Shown: positions 9,067 to 16,214 of the stretch, piece by piece
Position numbering within the stretch: the first letter of the stretch is position 1
How the letters are laid out: each line of letters starts with the position of its first letter
DNA from: Gemmatimonadota bacterium
GTDB taxonomy: Bacteria; Gemmatimonadota; Gemmatimonadetes; Longimicrobiales; Gaopeijiaceae
Assembly: GCA_007121455.1 (NCBI GenBank)
Contig: SKKN01000040.1
Span: 1 to 50,660, forward strand
Reading direction: 5' to 3'
Length of the DNA: 50,660 nucleotides
The notes under the pieces: model-generated
Seen by the model: the letters and a program-made list of their open reading frames with translations, nothing else
The model's database searches: none
Told to the model about the DNA's origin: nothing
Program-made: the position numbers and the translations under genes

Positions 9067-9437
9067 CTCGATCTTCCGGTTGCCGTCGATGATGGTGCGG
9101 GGATGGGCTAAGTCTCGCCCTGTCATGACGTTGCCGCGAACACCCGGGACAATGGGGGAGGATCCGGCGGTTCCGTTCGGAATGCAGGTGCGAGTCGGCG
9201 ATCGAGGGGCGACCGGCCGGGAAGTCAATGTGGATGCGGTTTTTCCGGGGATGTTTCCCTTGACGCCACAAACACTGCCCTTTACCGTACACACGTCTTG
9301 CGGGCCGTGGGGAGGACGACCGCTGGTCAGGCGGACGTAACCCTCCGCCGGTCATCCGAAACCGAGAACCCGATCGCGCCTGATCCGTACGGTGAACGCC
9401 GCGGATCTGTTCACTACCACCCAAGGAGAAACTCTCT
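9067..9437. other. Long intergenic region between zinc-ribbon gene and HU
   Basis: A 371-base stretch with no convincing gene on either strand. Its right part would carry the promoter and 5' untranslated region of the HU gene, ending in the AAGGAG ribosome site at 9423-9428. Frames that cross it (plus 8972-9340, minus 9035-9706) have compositions unlike the neighbouring proteins and no recognisable domain. Confidence 0.6.
9260..9288 (+). promoter_or_regulatory. Possible promoter of HU gene
   Basis: TTGACG at 9260-9265, a 17-base spacer, then TACCGT at 9283-9288. The -35 box is close to the sigma-70 consensus, the -10 box is poor. It lies about 150 bases before the HU start codon. Prediction by eye only. 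Confidence 0.25.
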
Positions 9438-9722
9438 ATGAACAAATCCGAGCTCGTGGATGCCCTGGCGAATGATACGGGGATGACGAAGGCGGATTCC
9501 ACGAAGGCCGTGGACGCCCTCTTCGGCACGGATGGAGGAATCATCTCAGGGGCCCTCAAGCAAGGGGACAGGGTCCAGATCACCGGCTTCGGGACGTTCG
9601 AGACCAAGGAGCGGAAGGCGAGGACCGGCCGGAATCCGAGGACCGGAGAGTCGATCCGGATCGCCGCGACGAAGACGCCTGGTTTCCGCGCGGGGAAAGG
9701 CCTCAAGGACGCGGTGAAGTAG
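9438..9722 (+). CDS. HU family DNA-binding protein
   Basis: A 94-residue nucleoid protein of the HU/IHF family. It begins MNKSELVDALA, typical of HU, with the DNA-bending arm containing GFGTFETKERKARTGRNP near residues 50-67, the site of the conserved HU signature. As a dimer it binds and bends DNA with little sequence preference, compacting the chromosome. A strong ribosome site (AAGGAG) lies 9 bases before the ATG, and a near-ideal terminator hairpin follows at 9811-9843, so the gene is a single-gene transcription unit with presumably high expression. HU and IHF-like members cannot be separated securely here, but the N-terminus favours HU. Confidence 0.95.
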   Translation: MNKSELVDALANDTGMTKADSTKAVDALFGTDGGIISGALKQGDRVQITGFGTFETKERKARTGRNPRTGESIRIAATKTPGFRAGKGLKDAVK

Positions 9723-9810
9723 AAATCTAGAGAGGGGTCCGGATCCGATGACGGATCGCCCCTTCCGCAAGAAGCTCTCCGGACCCGGCGAATCGGGGCT
9801 GAGTGGATTG

Positions 9811-9843
9811 AGAGGGCCGCGGCGTATCACGCCGCGGCCCTCT
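9811..9843 (+). terminator. Terminator hairpin between HU and the pseudo-helicase gene
   Basis: A perfect 15-bp inverted repeat, AGAGGGCCGCGGCGT (9811-9825) and its complement (9829-9843), separated by the loop ATC and followed by TCTC. It lies between two convergent genes and could serve both; the T tract on the plus side is weak. Confidence 0.8.
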
Positions 9844-9845
9844 TC

Positions 9846-11438
9846 TCATCGATCTCCTCGCCCCTTTCCTCCACGGGACTCACGCCCCCGTACCCCCCGG
9901 GTGCGGTCCTCCCGGTCGTAGTCCGCCCGCACGCTCCGGCCTCGGAGCGTCGTTCCGTTCAGCGCTCGGATCACCCGCCCCGCTACACTCTCCTCCACGT
10001 CCACCCTGGAAAAGGTATCCCTGATTTCGATCCTTCCAACCTGAGACCCTTCGATCTCGGCCTCCCCGGTGATCGCGCCCACCAGGTCTCCGGGTCTCAC
10101 CTGGTCCCGCTCCCCGATGCTGAGAAAGAGGCGCACCCACGCCGGAGGGCGAGCGGTCCCCCCGCTCCGACCTGACGGCGCGTCGGCGCCTCCCCCCGCA
10201 CCCTGGGCCTCTCCGGTTCCGGCTCGGACGAGATGCGATAACGCTCCGGCGACTTCCTGGGGCGACCACTCCTGGAAGAGCGGTTCGAGGAGGAGGACGT
10301 GCGGGGTCAAGTCGTGGTCCTCGAGTGTCTCCCGAACCCTCGCGAGGTGGCGACTCACATCGTCCATCACGTGGGCGGGAGTCTCGACCGGCGCCGTCTT
10401 CAGGGAGTAGCCGGCCTCTCTCGATACCTTTCGGAGGTGCGCCAACTCGCGTGGCCCCACGAGCACTCCGGAGGAGGTCGTTTTCGAGTGTCGTCGGTCG
10501 AGGGTGTCCGCATCCGCGGGGACGTCGATGCTCACGCTTGCTACGGAGATGTTCTCGTCCGAGGCGGCCTGCACGGCGGAGCGCGCCTCCAGAGCGTCCA
10601 CCCCTAGCCAGACTGGAACGTCCCGGTCCCCGGGAGGACCCACGGCGTATCCTCGAAGGCCGAGGATGTCCCCGACGTCGGCGGCGCGGTCGTCGGATCG
10701 GAAGAAGAGGAGGACATGGTCGTGGTCGGCGTCGAGGAGGTCGGTCACCATCTCGGCGACCTCGCTCTCCTCGTCCCTCGAGCGCACCCGGTAGCGAACC
10801 TCGCCGCGGTGGGGGCTCGCCGTGTCGGACTCCGCCCCCGCGTCCGAAGGGAGGAGAACGGCGCGGTGGGTGTGGGCATCGATGAACCGGCGGTCTTCCG
10901 TCGTGACGGGAAGCGACGTGAAGATTCGCTGCGCGTCCTGTGGCACCGCGCTCAAAACCGCCTCGAGCGGCGTGATCATACCCGCGGCGCGCATGCGCCC
11001 GAGGCCGTCACCGACGACGCAGCGCACGCCATCCAGCTTGACCCGTGCGGCCTCCACTCCTCGCCGGAGTGCTTCGGGCGTGGCGAGAAGGAGGTCTGCA
11101 TGTTCCGGGAGCGGCCAGGGGAGATCCAGGGCCGCGACCCGGTGCCCCGTGCTCGTGGCGAGGCGGGCGAGGGAGAGCGCGAGGCCCTCGACCTCGTCCC
11201 GGGAGGCCGCGAGGATCAGGGCCCGCGGTGCGGTGCCCTCCGATTCCAGCGACTCGAGGATTCCCGCGCTGTAGGCCAGGAAGATCCCCCCTCCCGGTCC
11301 TCCTTCCAGGAGAACGGAGCGTCCCCTGCGCACGAGTGGGATCGCTTCACGCTGGATCGCCGTGGGGACCTCGATCCCTTCGCCGGCGAGCGCCTCCACG
11401 AGCTCCGGTCGAAGCTCGAGGTCGTCAAACGATTGCAT
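9846..11438 (-). CDS. Degenerate DEAD-box protein with DbpA-type RNA-binding domain
   Basis: A 530-residue protein with the layout of a DEAD-box RNA helicase but without its ATPase residues. The Q motif survives (FDDL, then PTAIQREAIP with Q29). Motif I, normally AxTGxGKT, is EGGPGGGI at 45-52 with the Lys lost. Motif II, normally DEAD, is GDGL at 143-146. Motif III, normally SAT, is TSL at 174-176, and no HRxGRxxR motif VI is present. Motif Ib survives as TPEALRRG. Residues 430-510 resemble the DbpA/CsdA RNA-binding domain (RLFLSIGERDQVRPGDLVGAI), followed by an Arg/Gly-rich tail. It therefore probably binds RNA or ribosomes without unwinding. I chose the ATG at 11438 behind GAGGTGAGG; a GTG at 11450 is possible. 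It is last in a three-gene minus-strand group. Confidence 0.8.
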   Translation of the reverse strand: MQSFDDLELRPELVEALAGEGIEVPTAIQREAIPLVRRGRSVLLEGGPGGGIFLAYSAGILESLESEGTAPRALILAASRDEVEGLALSLARLATSTGHRVAALDLPWPLPEHADLLLATPEALRRGVEAARVKLDGVRCVVGDGLGRMRAAGMITPLEAVLSAVPQDAQRIFTSLPVTTEDRRFIDAHTHRAVLLPSDAGAESDTASPHRGEVRYRVRSRDEESEVAEMVTDLLDADHDHVLLFFRSDDRAADVGDILGLRGYAVGPPGDRDVPVWLGVDALEARSAVQAASDENISVASVSIDVPADADTLDRRHSKTTSSGVLVGPRELAHLRKVSREAGYSLKTAPVETPAHVMDDVSRHLARVRETLEDHDLTPHVLLLEPLFQEWSPQEVAGALSHLVRAGTGEAQGAGGGADAPSGRSGGTARPPAWVRLFLSIGERDQVRPGDLVGAITGEAEIEGSQVGRIEIRDTFSRVDVEESVAGRVIRALNGTTLRGRSVRADYDREDRTRGVRGRESRGGKGRGDR

Positions 11439-11483
11439 CGGGCGCCTCACCTCTGGGCTTTCGCGTGTCGTGATGGGAACGGG

Positions 11484-11786
11484 TCACTTCGGATCTCCCG
11501 AGCCGGGGCCGCCTTCGTCCTCCGGCTCGTAGGGAAGCAGGTTCAGGAATCTCTGGATCTCATAGTCCATCCGGGAGGTGCGCAGTCGGTCAGTGGAGGC
11601 CGTCACCTCGGTGAATGGTCCGTGCCGGTGAGCCGACAGGATCACCGTGCCCTCCTCGCCCGTGTACGTCGCTCCATGGTCGGACTCCTTGGTGTTCCGG
11701 AGCCCGATCCGGGCCGGAAGCACTTCCCTCGCTCTCTCGAGCACCTCCCGGATCGGAAGCGCCGTCTTTCTGGAATATCCTGCCAT
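11484..11786 (-). CDS. Small conserved-looking hypothetical protein
   Basis: A 100-residue, unrecognised protein. It starts MAGYSRKTALPIREVLERAR, then has a segment GATYTGEEGTVILSAHRHG that reads like a beta hairpin, a short helical part (YEIQRFLNLLPYEP) and an acidic Gly/Pro-rich tail. It has no signal peptide or membrane span. It lies 45 bases upstream of the pseudo-helicase gene and 40 bases downstream of the DsbA-like gene, all on the minus strand, so cotranscription is likely. Supported as a gene by this spacing and by normal amino-acid composition only. Confidence 0.55.
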   Translation of the reverse strand: MAGYSRKTALPIREVLERAREVLPARIGLRNTKESDHGATYTGEEGTVILSAHRHGPFTEVTASTDRLRTSRMDYEIQRFLNLLPYEPEDEGGPGSGDPK

Positions 11787-11826
11787 CGGCCGGTCTCGTG
11801 AATGTTCAGGTTCTCGTATGGATCCG

Positions 11827-12426
11827 TCAGCGCCCGTGCGGTTTCAGGCCGGTGAGAAATGCATCCAGCCCCTCGGGGCCTTGGAACCCCTCCATCCTGC
11901 GGGGTCCTGCGGCGAGGAGCGTTGGTACCCCTACCACACGGGTCCGAGCCGCCCGAACCCGCTCCTCTCGAACGGTGTCCAGAAAGCGGTCCACGTCCAG
12001 GGTCGCCTTCGTCTCGCTGCGGTCGAGGTCGTGCTCCTCGGCGATCTTCACGAGCACGTCGACCCGCCCGATGTCTCGCCCCTCCACGAAATGCGCTTCG
12101 AAGAGTGCACGGTGTACCCTGGGGAAGCAACCCTTCTCCCTCGCGTGGAACGCGAGCTCGTGAGCCTTTCGGCTTCGCGGAATGAGGTTGGGTCGATGGA
12201 GTGGGATATCGAGTTGAGCGGCCAGCGCCTGCATTTCTTCGTGGAGGCTGCGCCACGGCTCGGAGGACGGATCGGCAGCTGCCGCGGGGGGAGGTCGGAC
12301 CTCGAGCGGGATGTGTTCGAGCTGTTCTGGCGGAGTGGCGAGGGTCCGTTCCAGGAGGAGCGTGTCGAGGAGGTAGGAAGCCGGGTCCACGTAGTCGAAA
12401 AAAAAGTGGATGAGGGGTGGGGCCAT
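11827..12426 (-). CDS. DsbA-fold protein without CXXC (HCCA-isomerase-like)
   Basis: A 199-residue cytoplasmic protein with the DsbA/thioredoxin-like arrangement: an N-terminal strand and helix FFFDYVDPASYLLDTLLLER, a helical insertion, and a late strand with the cis-Pro type motif VVGVPTLLAA. The CXXC redox pair expected after the first strand is replaced by DPAS, so it is not a disulfide oxidoreductase. This pattern fits the group of 2-hydroxychromene-2-carboxylate isomerases and related glutathione-dependent enzymes, although the true substrate is unknown. It is the first gene of a minus-strand group with the 100-residue protein and the pseudo-helicase, and is divergent from the aminotransferase gene at 12658. 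Confidence 0.72.
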   Translation of the reverse strand: MAPPLIHFFFDYVDPASYLLDTLLLERTLATPPEQLEHIPLEVRPPPAAAADPSSEPWRSLHEEMQALAAQLDIPLHRPNLIPRSRKAHELAFHAREKGCFPRVHRALFEAHFVEGRDIGRVDVLVKIAEEHDLDRSETKATLDVDRFLDTVREERVRAARTRVVGVPTLLAAGPRRMEGFQGPEGLDAFLTGLKPHGR

Positions 12427-12657
12427 GGGTGAGGATGAAGGCCGAAGGGAGTCGATGGCGATGAAGCAGGGAGCCGTAGTGTATTGTCGCCCGGGTCGGT
12501 TGTCCCGCCAAGGGGTTCTCCTTCCCCTGGGCCCCTCGGCTCGATCGGGGGGAGCGGCCGTGAGGCGGGTTGCCCTGGGCTCGACGGCCGTCGATATTCG
12601 TCACAATCCGGATCTTGATGACCTTTCTCCGGGCCGTTTTCCACCGATGGGGGAGTA

Positions 12658-13869
12658 ATGGAGTTCAGCCAGAACATCGCCGACCTCAGCCCTTCCGCGA
12701 CGATGGCGGTGAGCGCGCTCGCACGAAGACTCCGCGCAGAGGGCAAGGACGTCATCAACCTGAGCGCGGGCGAGCCGGATTTCGACACGCCGGGCTGGAT
12801 CTCGGATGCGGCCGTCCGGGGTCTCCGCGAGGGGGGCACGCGGTACACCCCCCCCGCGGGCCTTCCGGAGCTAAGAGAGGCTGCGGCCGAGAGTCTCGCT
12901 CGGCTCGCTCCGGGCGGCGAACGGAGCTTTCGATCGGACGAGATCGTCGTTTCCTGTGGAGCCAAGCACTCCCTCTTCAACGCATGCTTTTCCCTTTTCG
13001 GGCCTGGCGACGAGGTGCTGGTCGCCGCGCCGTACTGGACCAGCTATCCCGAGATCGTGAAGCTCGCGCGGGCGGCACCGGTATTCGTGAAAGGACCCGA
13101 AGCGCGTGATTTCCGACTCGCCCCGGACGATCTGGAAGCGCGGCTGACGCCCCGGACGAAGGGGCTCATCCTCTGCTCCCCCGGCAATCCGACCGGCGCC
13201 GTGTACTCGGCCGATGAGCTGCGGGCCGTGGCGGAGTGGGCAAAGGCCCGCTCCGTGTGGCTCGTGAGCGATGAGATCTACAGGAGCATCTACTTCGGAC
13301 GGGGTGGACCGAACAGGGCGCCCAGTATTCTGGACCTTCCGGCCGGGTCCCTTGGCCCGGCCGTGCTCGTGGATGGACTGTCGAAGGCGTTCGCAATGAC
13401 GGGTTGGCGAATCGGATTCACCTGGTCGAGTGCAGCCGTCGCTTCGAGGATGGCCGCGCTGCAGAGTCACACGACCTCCAACCCGGCTACTCCTTCCCAG
13501 TTCGCCGCCCTGGAAGCCCTTCGGAGCCCCGAGCGGGCGGAGCGGGACATCGGGGAGATGCGGAAGGCTTTCCTTCGTCGCCGGGACCTGGCCGTGTCGC
13601 TCATGGAGCAACATCTGCCCGGGCTCTCCTACGTGCGACCGGAAGGAGCCTTCTACCTCTTTTTCCGGATCGACGGCACCCTGGGAGCCGAAGTCACAAC
13701 TTCCGAGGCGTGGTGCCAGCGGGTCCTCGAGGAGTCCGGTGTTGCGGTCGTGCCGGGGAGTGCGTTCGGGGACGATCGCTACGTCCGGCTCAGCTTCGCC
13801 ACCTCCGACGAGATGTTGTCCGAAGCGATGCGGCGGATGGGTGCCGTCGTCTCGGCCGTGCGGAGCTGA
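12658..13869 (+). CDS. Class I/II PLP aminotransferase (aspartate aminotransferase type)
   Basis: A 403-residue fold-type I PLP enzyme. The PLP-binding Lys is K243 in VDGLSKAFAMTGWRIGF; the cofactor-contacting SPGNPTG is at 174-180 and SDEIY at 204-208, with R251 near the substrate carboxylate site. INLSAGEPDFDTP at 33-45 is typical of the AspB/AspC-like subgroup that transfers the amino group of aspartate to 2-oxoglutarate, sometimes also acting on prephenate or aromatic acids. It starts at an ATG behind GGGGGAG. The O-methyltransferase gene follows 6 bases later, so the two are almost certainly cotranscribed, though no shared pathway is obvious. Confidence 0.92.
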   Translation: MEFSQNIADLSPSATMAVSALARRLRAEGKDVINLSAGEPDFDTPGWISDAAVRGLREGGTRYTPPAGLPELREAAAESLARLAPGGERSFRSDEIVVSCGAKHSLFNACFSLFGPGDEVLVAAPYWTSYPEIVKLARAAPVFVKGPEARDFRLAPDDLEARLTPRTKGLILCSPGNPTGAVYSADELRAVAEWAKARSVWLVSDEIYRSIYFGRGGPNRAPSILDLPAGSLGPAVLVDGLSKAFAMTGWRIGFTWSSAAVASRMAALQSHTTSNPATPSQFAALEALRSPERAERDIGEMRKAFLRRRDLAVSLMEQHLPGLSYVRPEGAFYLFFRIDGTLGAEVTTSEAWCQRVLEESGVAVVPGSAFGDDRYVRLSFATSDEMLSEAMRRMGAVVSAVRS

Positions 13870-13875
13870 TCCGTC

Positions 13876-14562
13876 GTGTCGACTCTACCGGACAGTCCGC
13901 TCTCCCGGCCCACGACCGCCGGCGCCCTCCCGGCGGCTCGCTTCGATGGATACCTCGAAGAGCTGTTCGCTCGTGAGGACGATTTGTTGAAACAGCTCCG
14001 CGCGGAGATGGAACGGCAGAAGCTTCCGGTGATCCAGGTGCCGGCTACTTCTGGGCGGGCTCTGCAGGTGCTCGCCGCGGCAGTGGGGGCACGCCGGATC
14101 CTCGAGGTCGGCACCCTGGCGGGGTATTCTGCGATCTGGATGGCCCGCGCCCTCCCCCCCGGCGGGGCGCTCGTCACTCTCGAGAAGGACGAGGTGCGTG
14201 CAGCGTTAGCGATGGAGTTCGTCCGTCGCGCAAGCCTCGAAACGGTGGTGGACGTACGGGTGGGTGAGGCGTCCGAGCTTCTACAGGACCTCGACCCCGA
14301 GGCACCGTTCGATCTCGTCTTCGTGGATGCCGACAAGGAGGGCAACCGGGAGTACGCGGAACACGCCGCTCGCCTGCTCCGGCCCGGCGGGCTCCTCATC
14401 GTGGACAACGCCCTTTGGCGCGGCACCGTGCTCGAGGAGGAACCGGGAGACGAACGGGATCGCGCGGTCGCCGAGTTCAACCGGGAGATTGCGGACGATC
14501 GGCGGTTCCTCGGCACGATCCTCACCGTGGGGGATGGGCTTCTCGTCGCCGTCCGACGTTGA
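13876..14562 (+). CDS. SAM-dependent O-methyltransferase (family 3)
   Basis: A 228-residue class I methyltransferase of the catechol/caffeoyl-CoA O-methyltransferase-like family. SAM-binding motif I is LEVGTLAGYSAIWMA (about residues 76-90), the acidic residue after the second strand is in LVTLEKDE, and the metal/substrate region is VFVDADKEGN, with a second metal-contact segment VDNALWRG. The long N-terminal helices (EELFAREDDLLKQLRAEMER) are typical of this family. It uses a GTG start; GGAG lies 10 bases upstream inside the preceding gene's end. Small molecules with vicinal hydroxyls are the usual acceptors, but the natural substrate is not deducible. Confidence 0.88.
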   Translation: MSTLPDSPLSRPTTAGALPAARFDGYLEELFAREDDLLKQLRAEMERQKLPVIQVPATSGRALQVLAAAVGARRILEVGTLAGYSAIWMARALPPGGALVTLEKDEVRAALAMEFVRRASLETVVDVRVGEASELLQDLDPEAPFDLVFVDADKEGNREYAEHAARLLRPGGLLIVDNALWRGTVLEEEPGDERDRAVAEFNREIADDRRFLGTILTVGDGLLVAVRR

Positions 14563-14638
14563 TCTGCCGGCGCGCATGAAGAGAGCAGTCCGGCACAGGC
14601 GCCGGACGTCTCCGACCACTCATCGCGGCGTCTCCGGG

Positions 14639-15535
14639 TCAGGCTTTCCCGAGAAGCCGGCGCACGTGGTCCATCGCCTGTGCGCGGTACCCCCCGCCGA
14701 ACAGGTTCACGTGGACGAGAAGGGGGTAGAGCTGATAGAGATCCCTTCGCACCTCCACATACCCTGACCGGAGGGGAAGGCGCTCGCGGTAGGCGCTCAG
14801 GAAGTCGTGGGGAACGCCGCCGAACAGCTCGGCCATCGCAAGGTCGACCTCATGGTCCCCGTAATACACCGCCGGATCGACCAACACGGGGTCCCCGTCC
14901 CTCGAACTGAGAACGTTTCCGCTCCACAGGTCGCCGTGGAGCAGAGAGGCTCCCGCAGGCCCATCCGTGAGGAGCGCGTCGACGCGGACGAGAAGGGCCT
15001 CGATCTCACGTTTCTCGCTCATAGAGATGCGTCGCCCGTCGTGTGCCCGGCGAAGCTGCGGGTGGATGCGGTGATCGCGCCAGAAGGCGGCCCAGTCCTC
15101 CACCCAGAGGTTCTCCTGGGGAAGCGGCCCGAGGTAGTTGGGCTTCGTCCAGCCGTAGCGCTCCGAGCCCGGCATGTGGAGCTCCGCGAGGGCGCGGCCC
15201 AGCCGTTTGCCGAATCCCGGACCGAACGGCGTGGAGTCGATGAACTCGAGGAGGAGCCATCCGTCTCCGACTCCCACGACCGTCGGTACGCGAATCGCCG
15301 CCGTTTGCCGAAGTGCTTCGAGTCCCTCGGCCTCGAGAAGGAAGAGTTCGGAGGGAAGCTCCTCGTTCCATTTGAGGAAGAAGGCGTCACCGGTCTCGAG
15401 TACGATCCGTGCAGCGGGATTGATGCACCCCCCGCCGAGACCGTGGATCTCAGCGATCGACGCAGCCCCACCGCCGCGCTCGGTGAGCCGTTCCTGGACC
15501 TCACGGATGATGCGGCGGGGAAGTCGGGTGCTCAT
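14639..15535 (-). CDS. Fructosamine/ketosamine 3-kinase family protein
   Basis: A 298-residue kinase of the fructosamine-3-kinase/APH fold. Nucleotide-binding K55 is in FFLKWNE, catalytic D202 in LLHGDLWSGN (HGDLWSGN is a family hallmark), and the metal-binding DPAVYYGD starts at D220. Family members phosphorylate sugar adducts on protein lysines (fructosamine in vertebrates; ribulosamine or erythrulosamine in bacteria and plants), making the adduct unstable and restoring the lysine. The gene is 67 bases downstream of a low-molecular-weight phosphatase gene on the same strand, a neighbourhood reported for other bacteria and consistent with repair of phosphosugar glycation. Confidence 0.9.
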   Translation of the reverse strand: MSTRLPRRIIREVQERLTERGGGAASIAEIHGLGGGCINPAARIVLETGDAFFLKWNEELPSELFLLEAEGLEALRQTAAIRVPTVVGVGDGWLLLEFIDSTPFGPGFGKRLGRALAELHMPGSERYGWTKPNYLGPLPQENLWVEDWAAFWRDHRIHPQLRRAHDGRRISMSEKREIEALLVRVDALLTDGPAGASLLHGDLWSGNVLSSRDGDPVLVDPAVYYGDHEVDLAMAELFGGVPHDFLSAYRERLPLRSGYVEVRRDLYQLYPLLVHVNLFGGGYRAQAMDHVRRLLGKA

Positions 15536-15602
15536 GCTCGCTCCGTCTGAACCCGCGGGTTGCAGGAGGCCGCCTGGTCCTCCGTCCGCCCGCTCGCTGT
15601 GG

Positions 15603-16091
15603 TCAACCCAGCTCGTGAAGCAGAGATCGACAGGAGCGCTGTACCATCCAGAAAACCTCCTCGAAGCCGCCCGGTCCTCCGTAGTAGGGGTCGGGGACCT
15701 CCGGGTCCGCCTCGTCGGCTTCGGGGTCGAACTCCCTCAGAAGGACAAGCGAGGCTGAGCCTCCGTGTTTCTCCTTCAACGACAACAGGTTTCGAAGGTT
15801 CTCCCGGTCCATTGCGACGATGCAGTCGAACGCATGAAGATCGTCGGGGTCGACTTGTCGGGCACGACCTTCCAATCGCACCCCGTGCTCATCCGCGACC
15901 ATGCGTGCCCGGGGATCCGGGGGTTCACCCACGTGGTATGCCCCGGTTCCCGCCGAGTCGATCTCGAAGTGGCGTCCCGGGTGCTCCTCGAGCACCAGGT
16001 GGCGGAAGACGCCTTCCGCGAGGGGAGAGCGGCAGATATTGCCGAGGCAGACGAAGAGGAGTTGGCTTGGCCTGGATGCGGAATCGGTCAT
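15603..16091 (-). CDS. Low-molecular-weight protein-tyrosine-phosphatase family
   Basis: A 162-residue phosphatase with the CX5R P-loop VCLGNICRSP (C15 nucleophile, R21) and the distal acid D134 in PDPYYGG. Length and order match the LMW-PTP family. Members dephosphorylate tyrosines, arginines (McsB partners) or, in the deglycation context, phosphosugar adducts such as ribulosamine 5-phosphate. Because it precedes the fructosamine-kinase gene, I favour a role in removing the 5-phosphate so that the kinase can act, but protein phosphatase activity is equally compatible with the sequence. The start has no strong ribosome site; MTDSASRPSQLLFVCLGN is the natural N-terminus. Confidence 0.9.
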   Translation of the reverse strand: MTDSASRPSQLLFVCLGNICRSPLAEGVFRHLVLEEHPGRHFEIDSAGTGAYHVGEPPDPRARMVADEHGVRLEGRARQVDPDDLHAFDCIVAMDRENLRNLLSLKEKHGGSASLVLLREFDPEADEADPEVPDPYYGGPGGFEEVFWMVQRSCRSLLHELG

Positions 16092-16214
16092 CGAGAGTCA
16101 CCTGGAGCTGTGGATGGTTTCCGCCCCCGGATTGATTGGCGGGATCCCATGGCGGCAATTCAGGGTACCCTGCCCCTGACCTATACGAGAATCAAGCGAG
16201 GATGTAAACGGAAG

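Noticed and set aside
9067-9294. Extension of the zinc-ribbon gene to 148 residues
   Set aside because: The additional residues are Arg/Pro/Thr/Gly-rich without pattern, and a usable ATG lies at 9066 right before the compact domain.
10716-11801. 361-residue plus-strand open frame opposite the pseudo-helicase gene
   Set aside because: No recognisable features; crosses two minus-strand genes and their gap, so it is a GC-driven shadow.
14589-14606. Hairpin TCCGGC/GCCGGA as terminator after the methyltransferase gene
   Set aside because: Only six pairs with no T tract; too weak to call in GC-rich DNA.
15765-16214. N-terminal extension of the DEAD-box helicase frame
   Set aside because: It lies opposite the phosphatase gene; the helicase starts normally at 16215.
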